Part shown: positions 6,228 to 12,763 of the stretch, piece by piece
How the letters are laid out: every line of letters starts with the position of its first letter
Position numbering within the stretch: position 1 is the stretch's first letter
DNA from: Verrucomicrobiota bacterium
GTDB taxonomy: Bacteria; Verrucomicrobiota; Verrucomicrobiia; Limisphaerales; UBA11358
Direction of reading: 5' to 3'
Length of the DNA: 16,098 nucleotides
NCBI GenBank assembly: GCA_021323835.1
Contig: JAJPKI010000101.1
Span: 1 to 16,098 of the forward strand
The notes under the pieces: generated by a model
What the model was told of the DNA's origin: nothing
What the model saw: the letters and a program-made list of their open reading frames with translations, nothing else
Databases searched by the model: none
Program-made: the position numbers and the translations under genes

Positions 6228-7883
6228 TTACTTGCTATTGCCCATTAATTCGTCGCGCAATGCTTTTGGCGCTTGAGTTTCAACCCAATGTCCAAATTCT
6301 TGATGCCACCAAATATCAAACATCTCGCTCGCGCGTTGACGACGCAGTTGTTCGGTGTATTGCGGCAATTGCGAATTCATTTCCGTGCGGTCAACCGGCA
6401 ATTTCTTATCCACGAACAAAACAAATCCGCCGTCTTGTGTTTCGATGAAAGGGCTGGGCTGTCCCACCGGCATGCTAAATGCAATTTGTTTTACTTGATT
6501 GATTTCGGCGTGATTGCGGAGTTCCGGCAAATCGGCAGTGGCCGGGGAAAATGGCGACAATATTTCTGAATGGAAGCCAGCCGCCACGGCCGCCACAGCG
6601 AACGATTTTCCCGCGGCCATTTGATTGGTCAGCGTGTGAACGAAATTTGTGCCGCTGCGCTGCGCCATTTGAATTGAAATCATCGTTTTGTAATCGTTGA
6701 CGACGCGGTCGTGAATGGAGTCGAGCGACGGAATTTCGCTCGGCAATTTTTTATCGAGCGCAATGACGTAAAACGCCTCCGCGCCTTGAATCGGGCCGGC
6801 GACCGGGTCGTCTTGCGTGAGCGCAAATGCCGACGTGATGAATTTTTCCGACGCAAGAAATTCTTCGGGACCGTATTGTTCCGAAAACGGCGAAGTCAAA
6901 TGCACCGGCAAATTTTTTTGTTTGGCGAGCGCGATGAGATTCGCGCTTTGCACCGGCGTTTGATTGATGACGGCAGTCGCAAAATCATTTGCGTCGCGCA
7001 TCGCTTCCACGGCGGCTTCCTGTTGCAATACATTTTTACGGATGATGGCTTTAGCTTCGACGACATTGGTCGCGCCGGGCGCGGCGTCCATGCCGTATTT
7101 ATTGAAATTGGCTTCAACGATTTGGGTCAAATTAGTCGTGCCGAGTTTTTGTTCCGCTGATGCGAGGTAATTGCTGATTTCAAACGCCACATAATTGACC
7201 TGCACGCGGTCGGGCACGCGATAATACGCCAATTCGTTTGTATAAAATTGCGCAAGGATGTTTGAATTGACCGTGACTTGCGAAAAATAATTTGTCGCCG
7301 AGAAGAAAACGGCTTGCGCGGAAACTTCCTGATGCTGGCGCGTATAAAATTCGGCGGCATCCTGCGGCGTGACAAGTTCGCCGCTGGAACCGAGCGTCTG
7401 AATCAATTGCTCAATCGTCATGTCGTTGCGCGCGAAGCGTTCGAAATCTTCTACCGTCAAATTGCGCGACTTCAAAATGGCCTGGTTGAAAGCATCAAGC
7501 GTCACATGGCGGCCGTTGCGGTCGAGTTGGCGCAACAGCGCCGCCGCGGTTGCCGCCGCCGATTCATCACTGACGTGAATGCCAAGGTCGCGCGCTTTTT
7601 GCGGCAGCATCAGCCGCAAATAAATTTGTTCCCGCGCGTCTTTGTCCGAAACATTTTCCGGCCAGCTATTGTTGCGAAACCAGTAGAACAAGTTGTAATC
7701 ATTTCGCGCGGCGAGATATTCCTGCGCGGTAATTTTGTGGCCGTAAATCGTGCCGAAATCGGATTCGCCGCCGCCGTTGCGATTGCGTCCCGGCCCCGAG
7801 CCCATGAACGTGACGAACGTAATCGCCGTGACGACCATGGCGAGAATCAAAATCCAGCGGTGTTTTCGGAAAAATCTAAACAT
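6228..7883 (-). CDS. PpiD/SurA-N-like membrane-anchored folding factor
   Basis: This 551-residue protein has a short basic N-terminus, one transmembrane segment (about 10-28, ILILAMVVTAITFVTFMG) and a large extracytoplasmic part. The first extracytoplasmic region, about 44-200, begins GTIYGHKITAQEYLAARNDY and looks like the SurA/PpiD N-terminal chaperone domain (SurA_N_3 type). Near 225-250 comes a PpiD-like segment (YRVPDRVQVNYVAFE). I cannot see a clear parvulin catalytic motif (a GGDLG-like turn with the paired His residues), so it may act as a chaperone without isomerase activity, as suspected for PpiD itself. PpiD works at the Sec translocon on newly exported proteins. It lies 125 nt after hemB and directly before the rluA-family gene. 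Assignment is by architecture and short motifs only. Confidence 0.75.
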   Translation of the reverse strand: MFRFFRKHRWILILAMVVTAITFVTFMGSGPGRNRNGGGESDFGTIYGHKITAQEYLAARNDYNLFYWFRNNSWPENVSDKDAREQIYLRLMLPQKARDLGIHVSDESAAATAAALLRQLDRNGRHVTLDAFNQAILKSRNLTVEDFERFARNDMTIEQLIQTLGSSGELVTPQDAAEFYTRQHQEVSAQAVFFSATNYFSQVTVNSNILAQFYTNELAYYRVPDRVQVNYVAFEISNYLASAEQKLGTTNLTQIVEANFNKYGMDAAPGATNVVEAKAIIRKNVLQQEAAVEAMRDANDFATAVINQTPVQSANLIALAKQKNLPVHLTSPFSEQYGPEEFLASEKFITSAFALTQDDPVAGPIQGAEAFYVIALDKKLPSEIPSLDSIHDRVVNDYKTMISIQMAQRSGTNFVHTLTNQMAAGKSFAVAAVAAGFHSEILSPFSPATADLPELRNHAEINQVKQIAFSMPVGQPSPFIETQDGGFVLFVDKKLPVDRTEMNSQLPQYTEQLRRQRASEMFDIWWHQEFGHWVETQAPKALRDELMGNSK

Positions 7884-7896
7884 AACGTGAACGAAA

Positions 7897-7926
7897 AGCG
7901 TAACTGCTGGAAGCGAGTGTGGTCAA
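7897..7926 (-). promoter_or_regulatory. Possible promoter for the PpiD-like/rluA operon
   Basis: On the minus strand TTGACC (7921-7926, 5 of 6 to the -35 consensus) is followed after 18 bp by TACGCT (7897-7902, 3 of 6 to -10). The start of transcription would lie only a few bases before the ATG at 7883. The -10 match is weak. Confidence 0.25.
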
Positions 7927-7947
7927 ATCGAAAAGGTTGGCAATTTC

Positions 7948-8000
7948 GGGCGAGACTCCGTCGCGCCCAAATTAATTACGGCTCGCGAGGACGCTCGCCC
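7948..8000. repeat. GC-rich imperfect inverted repeat downstream of hemB
   Basis: Arms at 7948-7968 (starts gggcgagactccg) and 7980-8000 (ends gacgctcgccc) share a perfectly paired outer 7 bp (gggcgag/ctcgccc) and looser inner pairing around an AT-rich 11-nt middle. The right arm alone can also fold as gcgag-gacg-ctcgc. It starts 8 nt past the hemB stop on the minus strand. No T-run follows on that strand, so it is not a clear intrinsic terminator. I recall closely similar CGAGCGTCCTCGCGAGCC strings as abundant intergenic repeats in verrucomicrobial genomes; this is memory, not a search. Confidence 0.7.
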
Positions 8001-8008
8001 CACCGATT

Positions 8009-8995
8009 TTAAGATTTAAGCCATTTCGCCACATCCATCGCCGCGTAAGTGATTAAAATGTCCGCGCCCGCGCGGCGCATTGCCAGCAAACTTTCCATCA
8101 TTGCCGCGCGTTCATCAATCCAGCCATTCTTCGCAGCCGCTTTAATCATCGCATGTTCGCCGCTCACCGCATAAGCCGCCGTCGGCAGACCAAATTCCTT
8201 TTTCACGCGATGAATGATGTCCAAATACGCGAGCGCCGGTTTGACCATCACCATGTCCGCGCCTTCGGCGATGTCCAGCGCCACTTCGCGCAACGCTTCG
8301 TTGCCGTTCGCCGCATCCATTTGATAACTGCGACGGTCGCCGAATTGCGGCGCGCTCTCGGCGGCTTCGCGGAACGGCCCGTAAAATGCCGACGCATATT
8401 TCGCCGCGTAACTTATAATCGGCGTGTCGGAAAAATTATTTTCGTCCAGCAATTCGCGAATCGCACGAACGCGCCCGTCCATCATGTCGCTCGGCGCAAC
8501 GATGTCCGCGCCCGCTTCCGCGTGGCTCAACGCCGTTTGTGCGAGTAATTTCAGCGTCGGGTCATTCAAAATTTTTCCGCCCGAGACAATTCCACAATGT
8601 CCGTGCTCCATGTATTCGCAGAGGCAAACGTCCGTGACGACCAGCAGCGACGGCAATTCCTTTTTCAACAGGCGAACGGTTTGCTGGACAATTCCATTTT
8701 TTGCCATCGCGCCGGAAGCTTTGGCATCTTTTTTGTCCGGAATGCCGAAAAGCAAAATCGCCGGAACGCCGAGCTTGTGCGCCGCTGTGGCTTCGCGAAC
8801 GATTTCATCCGGTGACAATTGAAAAACACCCGGCATCGCACCGATTTCCTTGCGCAGTTTTTTTCCAGCACGAACGAACAGCGGCAAAACCAATTGCTCG
8901 ACGCTCAAGCGCGTTTCGCAAACCAATTTCCGCAACACCGGCGACGCGCGCAACCGGCGCGGGCGATAATTGGGAAATGCGGCGTGTAAATTCAC
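8009..8995 (-). CDS. hemB: Porphobilinogen synthase (5-aminolaevulinate dehydratase)
   Basis: It condenses two 5-aminolaevulinate molecules to porphobilinogen, the second common step of tetrapyrrole (haem) synthesis, usually as an octamer. In 328 residues, the two Schiff-base lysines are Lys199 (SYAAKYASAFYGPFR) and Lys252 (MVKPALAYLDII). The metal site DVCLCEYMEHGHCG has Cys124, Cys126 and Cys134, the pattern of zinc-dependent enzymes, where magnesium types have Asp residues. The start is GTG at 8995; an in-frame TAG lies 12 nt upstream, so no longer form exists. It lies 56 nt after the leucine-rich-repeat gene on the same strand. No other haem gene is visible in the window. Confidence 0.97.
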   Translation of the reverse strand: MNLHAAFPNYRPRRLRASPVLRKLVCETRLSVEQLVLPLFVRAGKKLRKEIGAMPGVFQLSPDEIVREATAAHKLGVPAILLFGIPDKKDAKASGAMAKNGIVQQTVRLLKKELPSLLVVTDVCLCEYMEHGHCGIVSGGKILNDPTLKLLAQTALSHAEAGADIVAPSDMMDGRVRAIRELLDENNFSDTPIISYAAKYASAFYGPFREAAESAPQFGDRRSYQMDAANGNEALREVALDIAEGADMVMVKPALAYLDIIHRVKKEFGLPTAAYAVSGEHAMIKAAAKNGWIDERAAMMESLLAMRRAGADILITYAAMDVAKWLKS

Positions 8996-9001
8996 GAGGG
9001 T

Positions 9002-9028
9002 ATTCTAGTTTGAAAGCGAGGAGTGCAA
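9002..9028 (-). promoter_or_regulatory. Possible hemB promoter close to the start codon
   Basis: On the minus strand TAGAAT (9002-9007, 5 of 6 to the -10 box) sits 6 nt before the GTG start of hemB. TTGCAC (9023-9028) lies 15 bp further up as a poor -35 box. If used, the mRNA would start at or very near the start codon, that is, leaderless. This is a visual match only. Confidence 0.25.
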
Positions 9029-9051
9029 AGCGGAAAGTGACTGTGGAAATT

Positions 9052-10371
9052 TTAATTCGCTGCTATACGATACATACGACTAATGGAATGATTCGTTGAC
9101 TGTGGATCGCTAAAAAGGACCGAACCGCCGGCGGAGATAGTCTTGGTTTGAACTGGAAACCAACTGGCCATGTTGTTTGTGCTGGCTTCCAAAATAAGAA
9201 CCAAACCCGGGGTGCCGCTGACGTAAAACCCGAATGGCGAATTTACGCCCCCATTAGAGAAACCGATATGGGCCGTAGCGGGATTTATCGCCGCGTTCCA
9301 CAAAACAGTCGGCGCATTTGGATTGGTATAGTATGAACCCCACCCCGTGGTGCCTGGAAAATAAAAGACAGTGATTGAATAATTATTACCTGCATTAAAA
9401 TCAAAAAGGCCGCCGCCGTAGATGGGTGCGTTGCCCTTGATAAACACTTCAGATAAAAATGGGCAATTATTGAAGGCGCCTGCCTCGATATTAGTCACGC
9501 TGGCGGGAATAACGACATGGCTCATGGCGGAATTTTGGAACCATGTCGCTTTGATGTTCTTGATACCGCTGCCAATCGTAACGCTGCCCATTTGAGAATT
9601 GTTAAACGCATAGTCTCCGATGCTGGTAACGCTGTCGGGAATTGCTGCTACGTTGCAATTTTCGAACGCATACGATCCGATGCTGATAACACCGTTGGGA
9701 ATTGTGATATAGGAAATAAATCCGCCAAAAGGAGAATTGTCAAACGCGTAGTCTGCAATGTTGGTGACACTGTTTGGGATCGTGAGGATGACCAGACATT
9801 GACTAAACGCATTGGTTCCGATGCTTTTGATGCCGTTGCCGATTGTTAAGGTGCCTAGGCTACAATTTCCAAACGCATATTGTCCAATGTTGGTGACGCC
9901 GTTGAGAGCCGTTATGTGCAATTGATCGCAATTATAAAACGCATAGTCGCCAATACTTTTGACGCTGTCGGGAATTGAAACTGTGACCGAGCGAAAGACA
10001 CCATTATGAGAAAAGATGGCCTGACCAAAGGCGTTGCCTCCTATGCTGATGATGCTATTGCCCATTATGCAGTTGGTTAGCTGCTGACCATAAAATGCTG
10101 CAGCTCCAATGTTGGTAACGCTGTTGGGAATCGAAACGCTCGTCACATAGTTGGGGGGAGAAGCAGCAAACGCATCTTGCCCGATACTGGTCACCGGTAA
10201 GCCATTAATCGTGCTCGGAATGACAACCACCCCGCCGGGACCGGTATAATTTGTGATGGTGACGTGGCCGTTGCTGGTGGAGTAACCGAACTGCGCTTGC
10301 GCCGCCGGGGGAATCCCAAAAAGCACCGCTCCCAGTAAACAAATTTGAATCAGGTTCTCCTTGATTTTCAT
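9052..10371 (-). CDS. Secreted BspA-like leucine-rich-repeat protein (LRR_5 type)
   Basis: This 439-residue protein has a clear signal peptide, probably cleaved after AQA (residue 26). After a short lead-in with GPGGVVVIPSTINGLPV come about 11 tandem repeats of the form x-S-V-T-x-I-G-x-x-A-F-x-N (about 57-302). This is the Treponema/BspA leucine-rich-repeat pattern, forming a solenoid. Residues about 365-439 form a separate beta-rich C-terminal region with GGVNSPFGFYVSGTPG, LILEASTN, FSDPQSTN and a final YRI. I associate it with verrucomicrobial surface proteins, where it may help in attachment or export; that is inference. Function and ligand are unknown; related proteins bind host or matrix proteins in pathogens. 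It sits where pheT would be expected, after pheS, and its codon use looks less GC-rich than its neighbours. Confidence 0.9.
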   Translation of the reverse strand: MKIKENLIQICLLGAVLFGIPPAAQAQFGYSTSNGHVTITNYTGPGGVVVIPSTINGLPVTSIGQDAFAASPPNYVTSVSIPNSVTNIGAAAFYGQQLTNCIMGNSIISIGGNAFGQAIFSHNGVFRSVTVSIPDSVKSIGDYAFYNCDQLHITALNGVTNIGQYAFGNCSLGTLTIGNGIKSIGTNAFSQCLVILTIPNSVTNIADYAFDNSPFGGFISYITIPNGVISIGSYAFENCNVAAIPDSVTSIGDYAFNNSQMGSVTIGSGIKNIKATWFQNSAMSHVVIPASVTNIEAGAFNNCPFLSEVFIKGNAPIYGGGLFDFNAGNNYSITVFYFPGTTGWGSYYTNPNAPTVLWNAAINPATAHIGFSNGGVNSPFGFYVSGTPGLVLILEASTNNMASWFPVQTKTISAGGSVLFSDPQSTNHSISRMYRIAAN

Positions 10372-10377
10372 GATTTG

Positions 10378-10439
10378 AATTTTTGTCGAACTACCGATTT
10401 TACAATGTTAATTTTGCGTCCACTAAAAATTTTTGTCGA
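10378..10439. repeat. 12-bp direct repeat upstream of the leucine-rich-repeat gene
   Basis: aatttttgtcga occurs at 10378-10389 and again at 10428-10439, exactly 50 bp apart, close to five helical turns. Both copies lie between pheS and the secreted repeat protein. The spacing would suit paired binding sites of a regulator, but two AT-rich 12-mers could also arise by chance or from an old duplication. Confidence 0.6.
10411..10439 (-). promoter_or_regulatory. Possible promoter of the leucine-rich-repeat gene
   Basis: On the minus strand TCGACA (10434-10439, 5 of 6 to -35) and CAAAAT (10411-10416, 4 of 6 to -10) are 17 bp apart, about 40 bp before the ATG at 10371. The -35 element is part of one copy of the 12-bp direct repeat. 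Confidence 0.35.
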
Positions 10440-10466
10440 GAAAAAGTTGGCCGCAATTAGCGATAC

Positions 10467-11504
10467 TTAAAATTGTTTCAAGAACCGCACGTCGTTTTCG
10501 TAGAAGAGGCGGATGTCGTTGATGCCGTAGCGGAGCATGGCGATGCGTTCGATGCCGAAGCCGAACGCCCAGCCGGTCCACACGGCGGCATCGTAACCGA
10601 CATTTTCAAACACTTGCGGATGCACCATGCCGCAACCGGCAATCTCCAGCCAGTCCTTGCCCATCTTCTTGACGAGCGCGTTGGTGAAATCAATCTCGTA
10701 GCTCGGCTCGGTGTAGCTGAAATAATGCGGACGGAAACGAATCTTCACGTCGCTGCCCATAAGTTCGCGGAAAACAAATTCCACCGTGCCTTTGAGGTCG
10801 CCGACGGTGACGCCTTTGTCCACGTAAAGTCCTTCGATTTGGTGAAAGGTCGGATTGTGCGTGGCGTCGGCATTGTCGCGGCGATACACGCGGCCCGGCA
10901 CGATGATGCGAATCGGCGGCGCTTGTTTTTCCATCACGCGAATCTGCACAGAGCTGGTGTGCGTGCGTAAAAGAAGTTTTGAGTTTTGAGTTTTGAGTTT
11001 TGAGTCGGCGGAATCAGTTGCCAAATAAAATGTGTCCTGCGAATCGCGCGCGGGATGGTCGGCGGGCGTGTTGAGCGCGTCGAAACAATGATACTCGTCC
11101 TCAATCTCCGGCCCATCGGCGACGGCAAAACCGATTTTGCGGAACGCGCGGACAATGTCGTCGGTGACTTGCGTGAGCGGATGCAATTTGCCGAGCGCGC
11201 GGCGGCGTCCGGGCAACGTGAAATCGGTCGGATGCTTCGGCAACGCTGCGGCCATTTCCAATTCTTCGCGACGAGCGGCAAGCGCGGCTTCAAGTTCAAT
11301 TTTGGCGGCGTTGACTAATTTTCCAGCGGCGGGCTTTTCTTCTTTGGAAAGTTTGCCCATCTGTTTCATCAGCGCGGTGAACTTGCCGTTCGGCCCAATC
11401 CACGCGCCTTTGGTTTGTTCCAGCGCCGCGAGGTCGGGCGCAGCTTTTAATTCCGCAAGCGCGGTTTGTTTGAGCGGTTCAATTTCGTCGAGAAATCCAG
11501 CCAT
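10467..11504 (-). CDS. pheS: Phenylalanine-tRNA ligase alpha subunit, with a repeat-coded insertion
   Basis: This is the catalytic subunit of the alpha2-beta2 enzyme that charges tRNA-Phe. The 345 residues show an N-terminal coiled-coil arm (about 1-90), HPLTQVTDDIVRAF (108-121), motif 2 GRVYRRDNADATHNPTFHQIEG (within 204-225) and motif 3 GWAFGFGIERIAMLRYGINDIR (within 311-332). Between DTFYL and LLRTHTS lies about 12 residues more than in E. coli PheS. Part of it (SKLKTQNSKL, 168-177) is coded by a heptanucleotide tandem repeat. The frame stays open through the insertion and all catalytic motifs are intact, so it should be active. pheT, normally directly downstream, is absent from the window; a leucine-rich-repeat gene follows instead. 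Upstream lies a zinc-ribbon gene, then rplT and rpmI. Confidence 0.97.
   Translation of the reverse strand: MAGFLDEIEPLKQTALAELKAAPDLAALEQTKGAWIGPNGKFTALMKQMGKLSKEEKPAAGKLVNAAKIELEAALAARREELEMAAALPKHPTDFTLPGRRRALGKLHPLTQVTDDIVRAFRKIGFAVADGPEIEDEYHCFDALNTPADHPARDSQDTFYLATDSADSKLKTQNSKLLLRTHTSSVQIRVMEKQAPPIRIIVPGRVYRRDNADATHNPTFHQIEGLYVDKGVTVGDLKGTVEFVFRELMGSDVKIRFRPHYFSYTEPSYEIDFTNALVKKMGKDWLEIAGCGMVHPQVFENVGYDAAVWTGWAFGFGIERIAMLRYGINDIRLFYENDVRFLKQF
10975..11005. repeat. Heptanucleotide tandem repeat inside pheS
   Basis: agttttg is repeated four times in a row (10975-11002), followed by agt, about 4.4 units. On the coding strand the unit is CAAAACT. Three units equal 21 nt, or 7 codons, so the frame is kept and all three frames of the unit are read in turn (SKLKTQN, then SKL again). 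The repeat is exact. Confidence 0.97.
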
Positions 11505-11524
11505 AAAATTTTGGAAATGATGAG

Positions 11525-11551
11525 ACAGGATTAACAGGATTTACAGGATTA
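11525..11551. repeat. Three 9-bp tandem repeats between pheS and the zinc-ribbon gene
   Basis: acaggatta, acaggattt and acaggatta follow one another exactly. The last unit and the following tttttcctg give a small hairpin (cagga/tcctg). I recall ACAGGATTAACAGGATT strings as common intergenic repeats in several environmental phyla, unverified here. They take up nearly half of the 64-nt gap. Confidence 0.9.
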
Positions 11552-11568
11552 TTTTTCCTGCCTTGGCT

Positions 11569-11970
11569 TCAATTGGGATTTTTTAACAAAATCTGCGCCC
11601 CGCATTTTGGACAATGGCTTGTTGCAAGAACGACTTCCCATTTTGGATTTGGCGGCGGATAAATCCGAGAGCCGTTCAAATCTGACCCAAACCAATCTCT
11701 GCATTTTGGACAACGAAGAAATCTATCATATTTTTTCCGATAAAATCGAAGCGCAAAATATGGAAACAAAATAAGGTAGGCAAAAGTTCCAATAAGACAA
11801 AAGAGCGGAAAGTGCTCAACGAAACCAATTCGTGAAATAACAAATTCAAAAACTGCCAAGCCACCTAACCAAAAACCATAAAACTTCAGCATCCCAATTC
11901 CCCGCCGACTCTTATTCCAGAATCCAAGAAATTCGTCGAGGGTGAGAGGCTTTTGTAAGGCGTCATTCAT
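11569..11970 (-). CDS. Small two-helix membrane protein with a C-terminal zinc ribbon, unknown function
   Basis: I do not recognise a named family. The 133 residues have a charged N-terminus, two likely transmembrane helices (about 29-49 and 54-76) and a soluble tail with two Cys-x-x-Cys pairs: CPKC at 87-90 and CPKC at 120-123, 29 residues apart. This suggests one zinc ribbon facing the cytoplasm. Zinc binding and topology are inferred. The gene is visibly richer in A and T than pheS or rplT, and lies between them, where rplT-pheS are usually close. The rplT terminator is upstream, so this gene probably starts a new transcript; a poor promoter match (TTGGCA at 12009-12014, TAATCT at 11987-11992, 16 bp apart) lies in the gap. 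It may be co-transcribed with pheS, 64 nt downstream. Confidence 0.75.
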   Translation of the reverse strand: MNDALQKPLTLDEFLGFWNKSRRGIGMLKFYGFWLGGLAVFEFVISRIGFVEHFPLFCLIGTFAYLILFPYFALRFYRKKYDRFLRCPKCRDWFGSDLNGSRIYPPPNPKWEVVLATSHCPKCGAQILLKNPN

Positions 11971-12010
11971 TCAATGGCTGCAAATAAGATTATCCGCTCA
12001 ATCAATTTTG

Positions 12011-12050
12011 CCAAAAACAAAAAAACGGACGAATTTTTCAATTCGTCCGT
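12011..12050 (-). terminator. Intrinsic terminator after rplT
   Basis: On the minus strand an 11-bp perfect stem (ACGGACGAATT, plus-strand arms 12025-12035 and 12040-12050) closes a GAAA tetraloop and is followed by a T-rich tail of seven T, then G and five T. It starts 19 nt after the rplT stop. It should end the skp-rpmI-rplT transcript and insulate the zinc-ribbon and pheS genes from it. Confidence 0.95.
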
Positions 12051-12069
12051 CTTACAATTCAATTTGAAA

Positions 12070-12453
12070 TTACGCTTTTGCCAGAGCCGCGCCGGGCTTG
12101 TTCTTGAGCGCGTTCTTGGCGACTTCAATCAATTGATTAAACGCTGCGGCGTCTTGCGCGGCGATGTCGGCCAGAACTTTTCGGTCGAGCGAGCATTTCG
12201 CGGCTTTGAGGCCTTCCATGAATCGGCTGTAAGTCAGACCGGCGGCGCGCGTCGCGGCGTTAATGCGGATTTGCCAGAGATAACGGAAATTGCGTTTCTT
12301 GGTGCGGCGGTCGCGATAGGCGTATTGACGGCCATGGTCAACGGCGTCGCTGGCGTAGCGATACAATTTGGAACGTTTGAGACGGAAGCCTTTGGCCGCC
12401 GTCAACATCCGTTTGCGACGTTTGCGGGAAGCGGGTGAATTTGTGACTCGCAT
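12070..12453 (-). CDS. rplT: Ribosomal protein L20 (bL20)
   Basis: A large-subunit protein that binds 23S rRNA early in 50S assembly. The 127 residues, slightly longer than the usual 115-120, show the family core: a basic N-terminus RKRRKRMLTAAKGFR, then YAYRDRRTKKRNFRYLWQIRINAA and GLTYSRFMEGLKAA. The C-terminal tail is a little extended and rich in Ala and Lys. It starts 9 nt after rpmI, the standard rpmI-rplT pair. In E. coli and Bacillus L20 represses its own operon through an RNA leader; here only about 90 nt separate skp and rpmI, and no L20 leader structure is recognised. A strong terminator follows directly. Confidence 0.98.
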   Translation of the reverse strand: MRVTNSPASRKRRKRMLTAAKGFRLKRSKLYRYASDAVDHGRQYAYRDRRTKKRNFRYLWQIRINAATRAAGLTYSRFMEGLKAAKCSLDRKVLADIAAQDAAAFNQLIEVAKNALKNKPGAALAKA

Positions 12454-12462
12454 AAAATTAAA

Positions 12463-12672
12463 TTAGTGGCTGAACGGCAGGTTTTGCGTGATGCGATAAA
12501 GGTCGGTCGCGTGGACGACCTTGGCTTTGCCGAGACGGCGCAGGCGTTTGGCGTTTTTGGATTGAGCCAGATGGCGGCGACCGGCCGGATAGCGCATGGC
12601 TTTGCCGGTGGCAGTGATTTTGAACCGCTTGGCCACGGATTTTTTGGTTTTGATGCCTTTGGGACGTCGCAT
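12463..12672 (-). CDS. rpmI: Ribosomal protein L35 (bL35)
   Basis: A small basic protein of the large ribosomal subunit. The 69 residues match the family length and pattern: KTKKSVAKRFKITATGKAMR, a histidine and Arg/Lys-rich middle (RRHLAQSKNAKRLRRLGK), then the C-terminal DLYRITQNLPF. The ATG at 12672 has no Shine-Dalgarno site. rplT follows after 9 nt. infC, which often precedes rpmI in bacteria, is missing here; skp precedes it instead. Confidence 0.97.
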   Translation of the reverse strand: MRRPKGIKTKKSVAKRFKITATGKAMRYPAGRRHLAQSKNAKRLRRLGKAKVVHATDLYRITQNLPFSH

Positions 12673-12703
12673 AAATTCTTAATTCAATTACAAAAGGGCG
12701 CGC

Positions 12704-12732
12704 ACTTTACGCAACAACGCGTTTGGAAGCAA
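12704..12732 (-). promoter_or_regulatory. Possible rpmI-rplT promoter
   Basis: On the minus strand TTGCTT (12727-12732) and TAAAGT (12704-12709) are 17 bp apart, 3 and 4 of 6 to the sigma-70 boxes, about 30 nt before rpmI. It would leave only a short leader, too short for a large L20-binding leader. Confidence 0.3.
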
Positions 12733-12763
12733 GCGCGAATTTTTTTGAATTTGATTGTCCGCG

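Noticed and set aside
7278..8012. Open frame of 244 codons antisense to the PpiD-like gene
   Set aside because: The opposite strand codes for a membrane-anchored protein with sensible domains. The antisense product shows only Arg-rich mirrored sequence.
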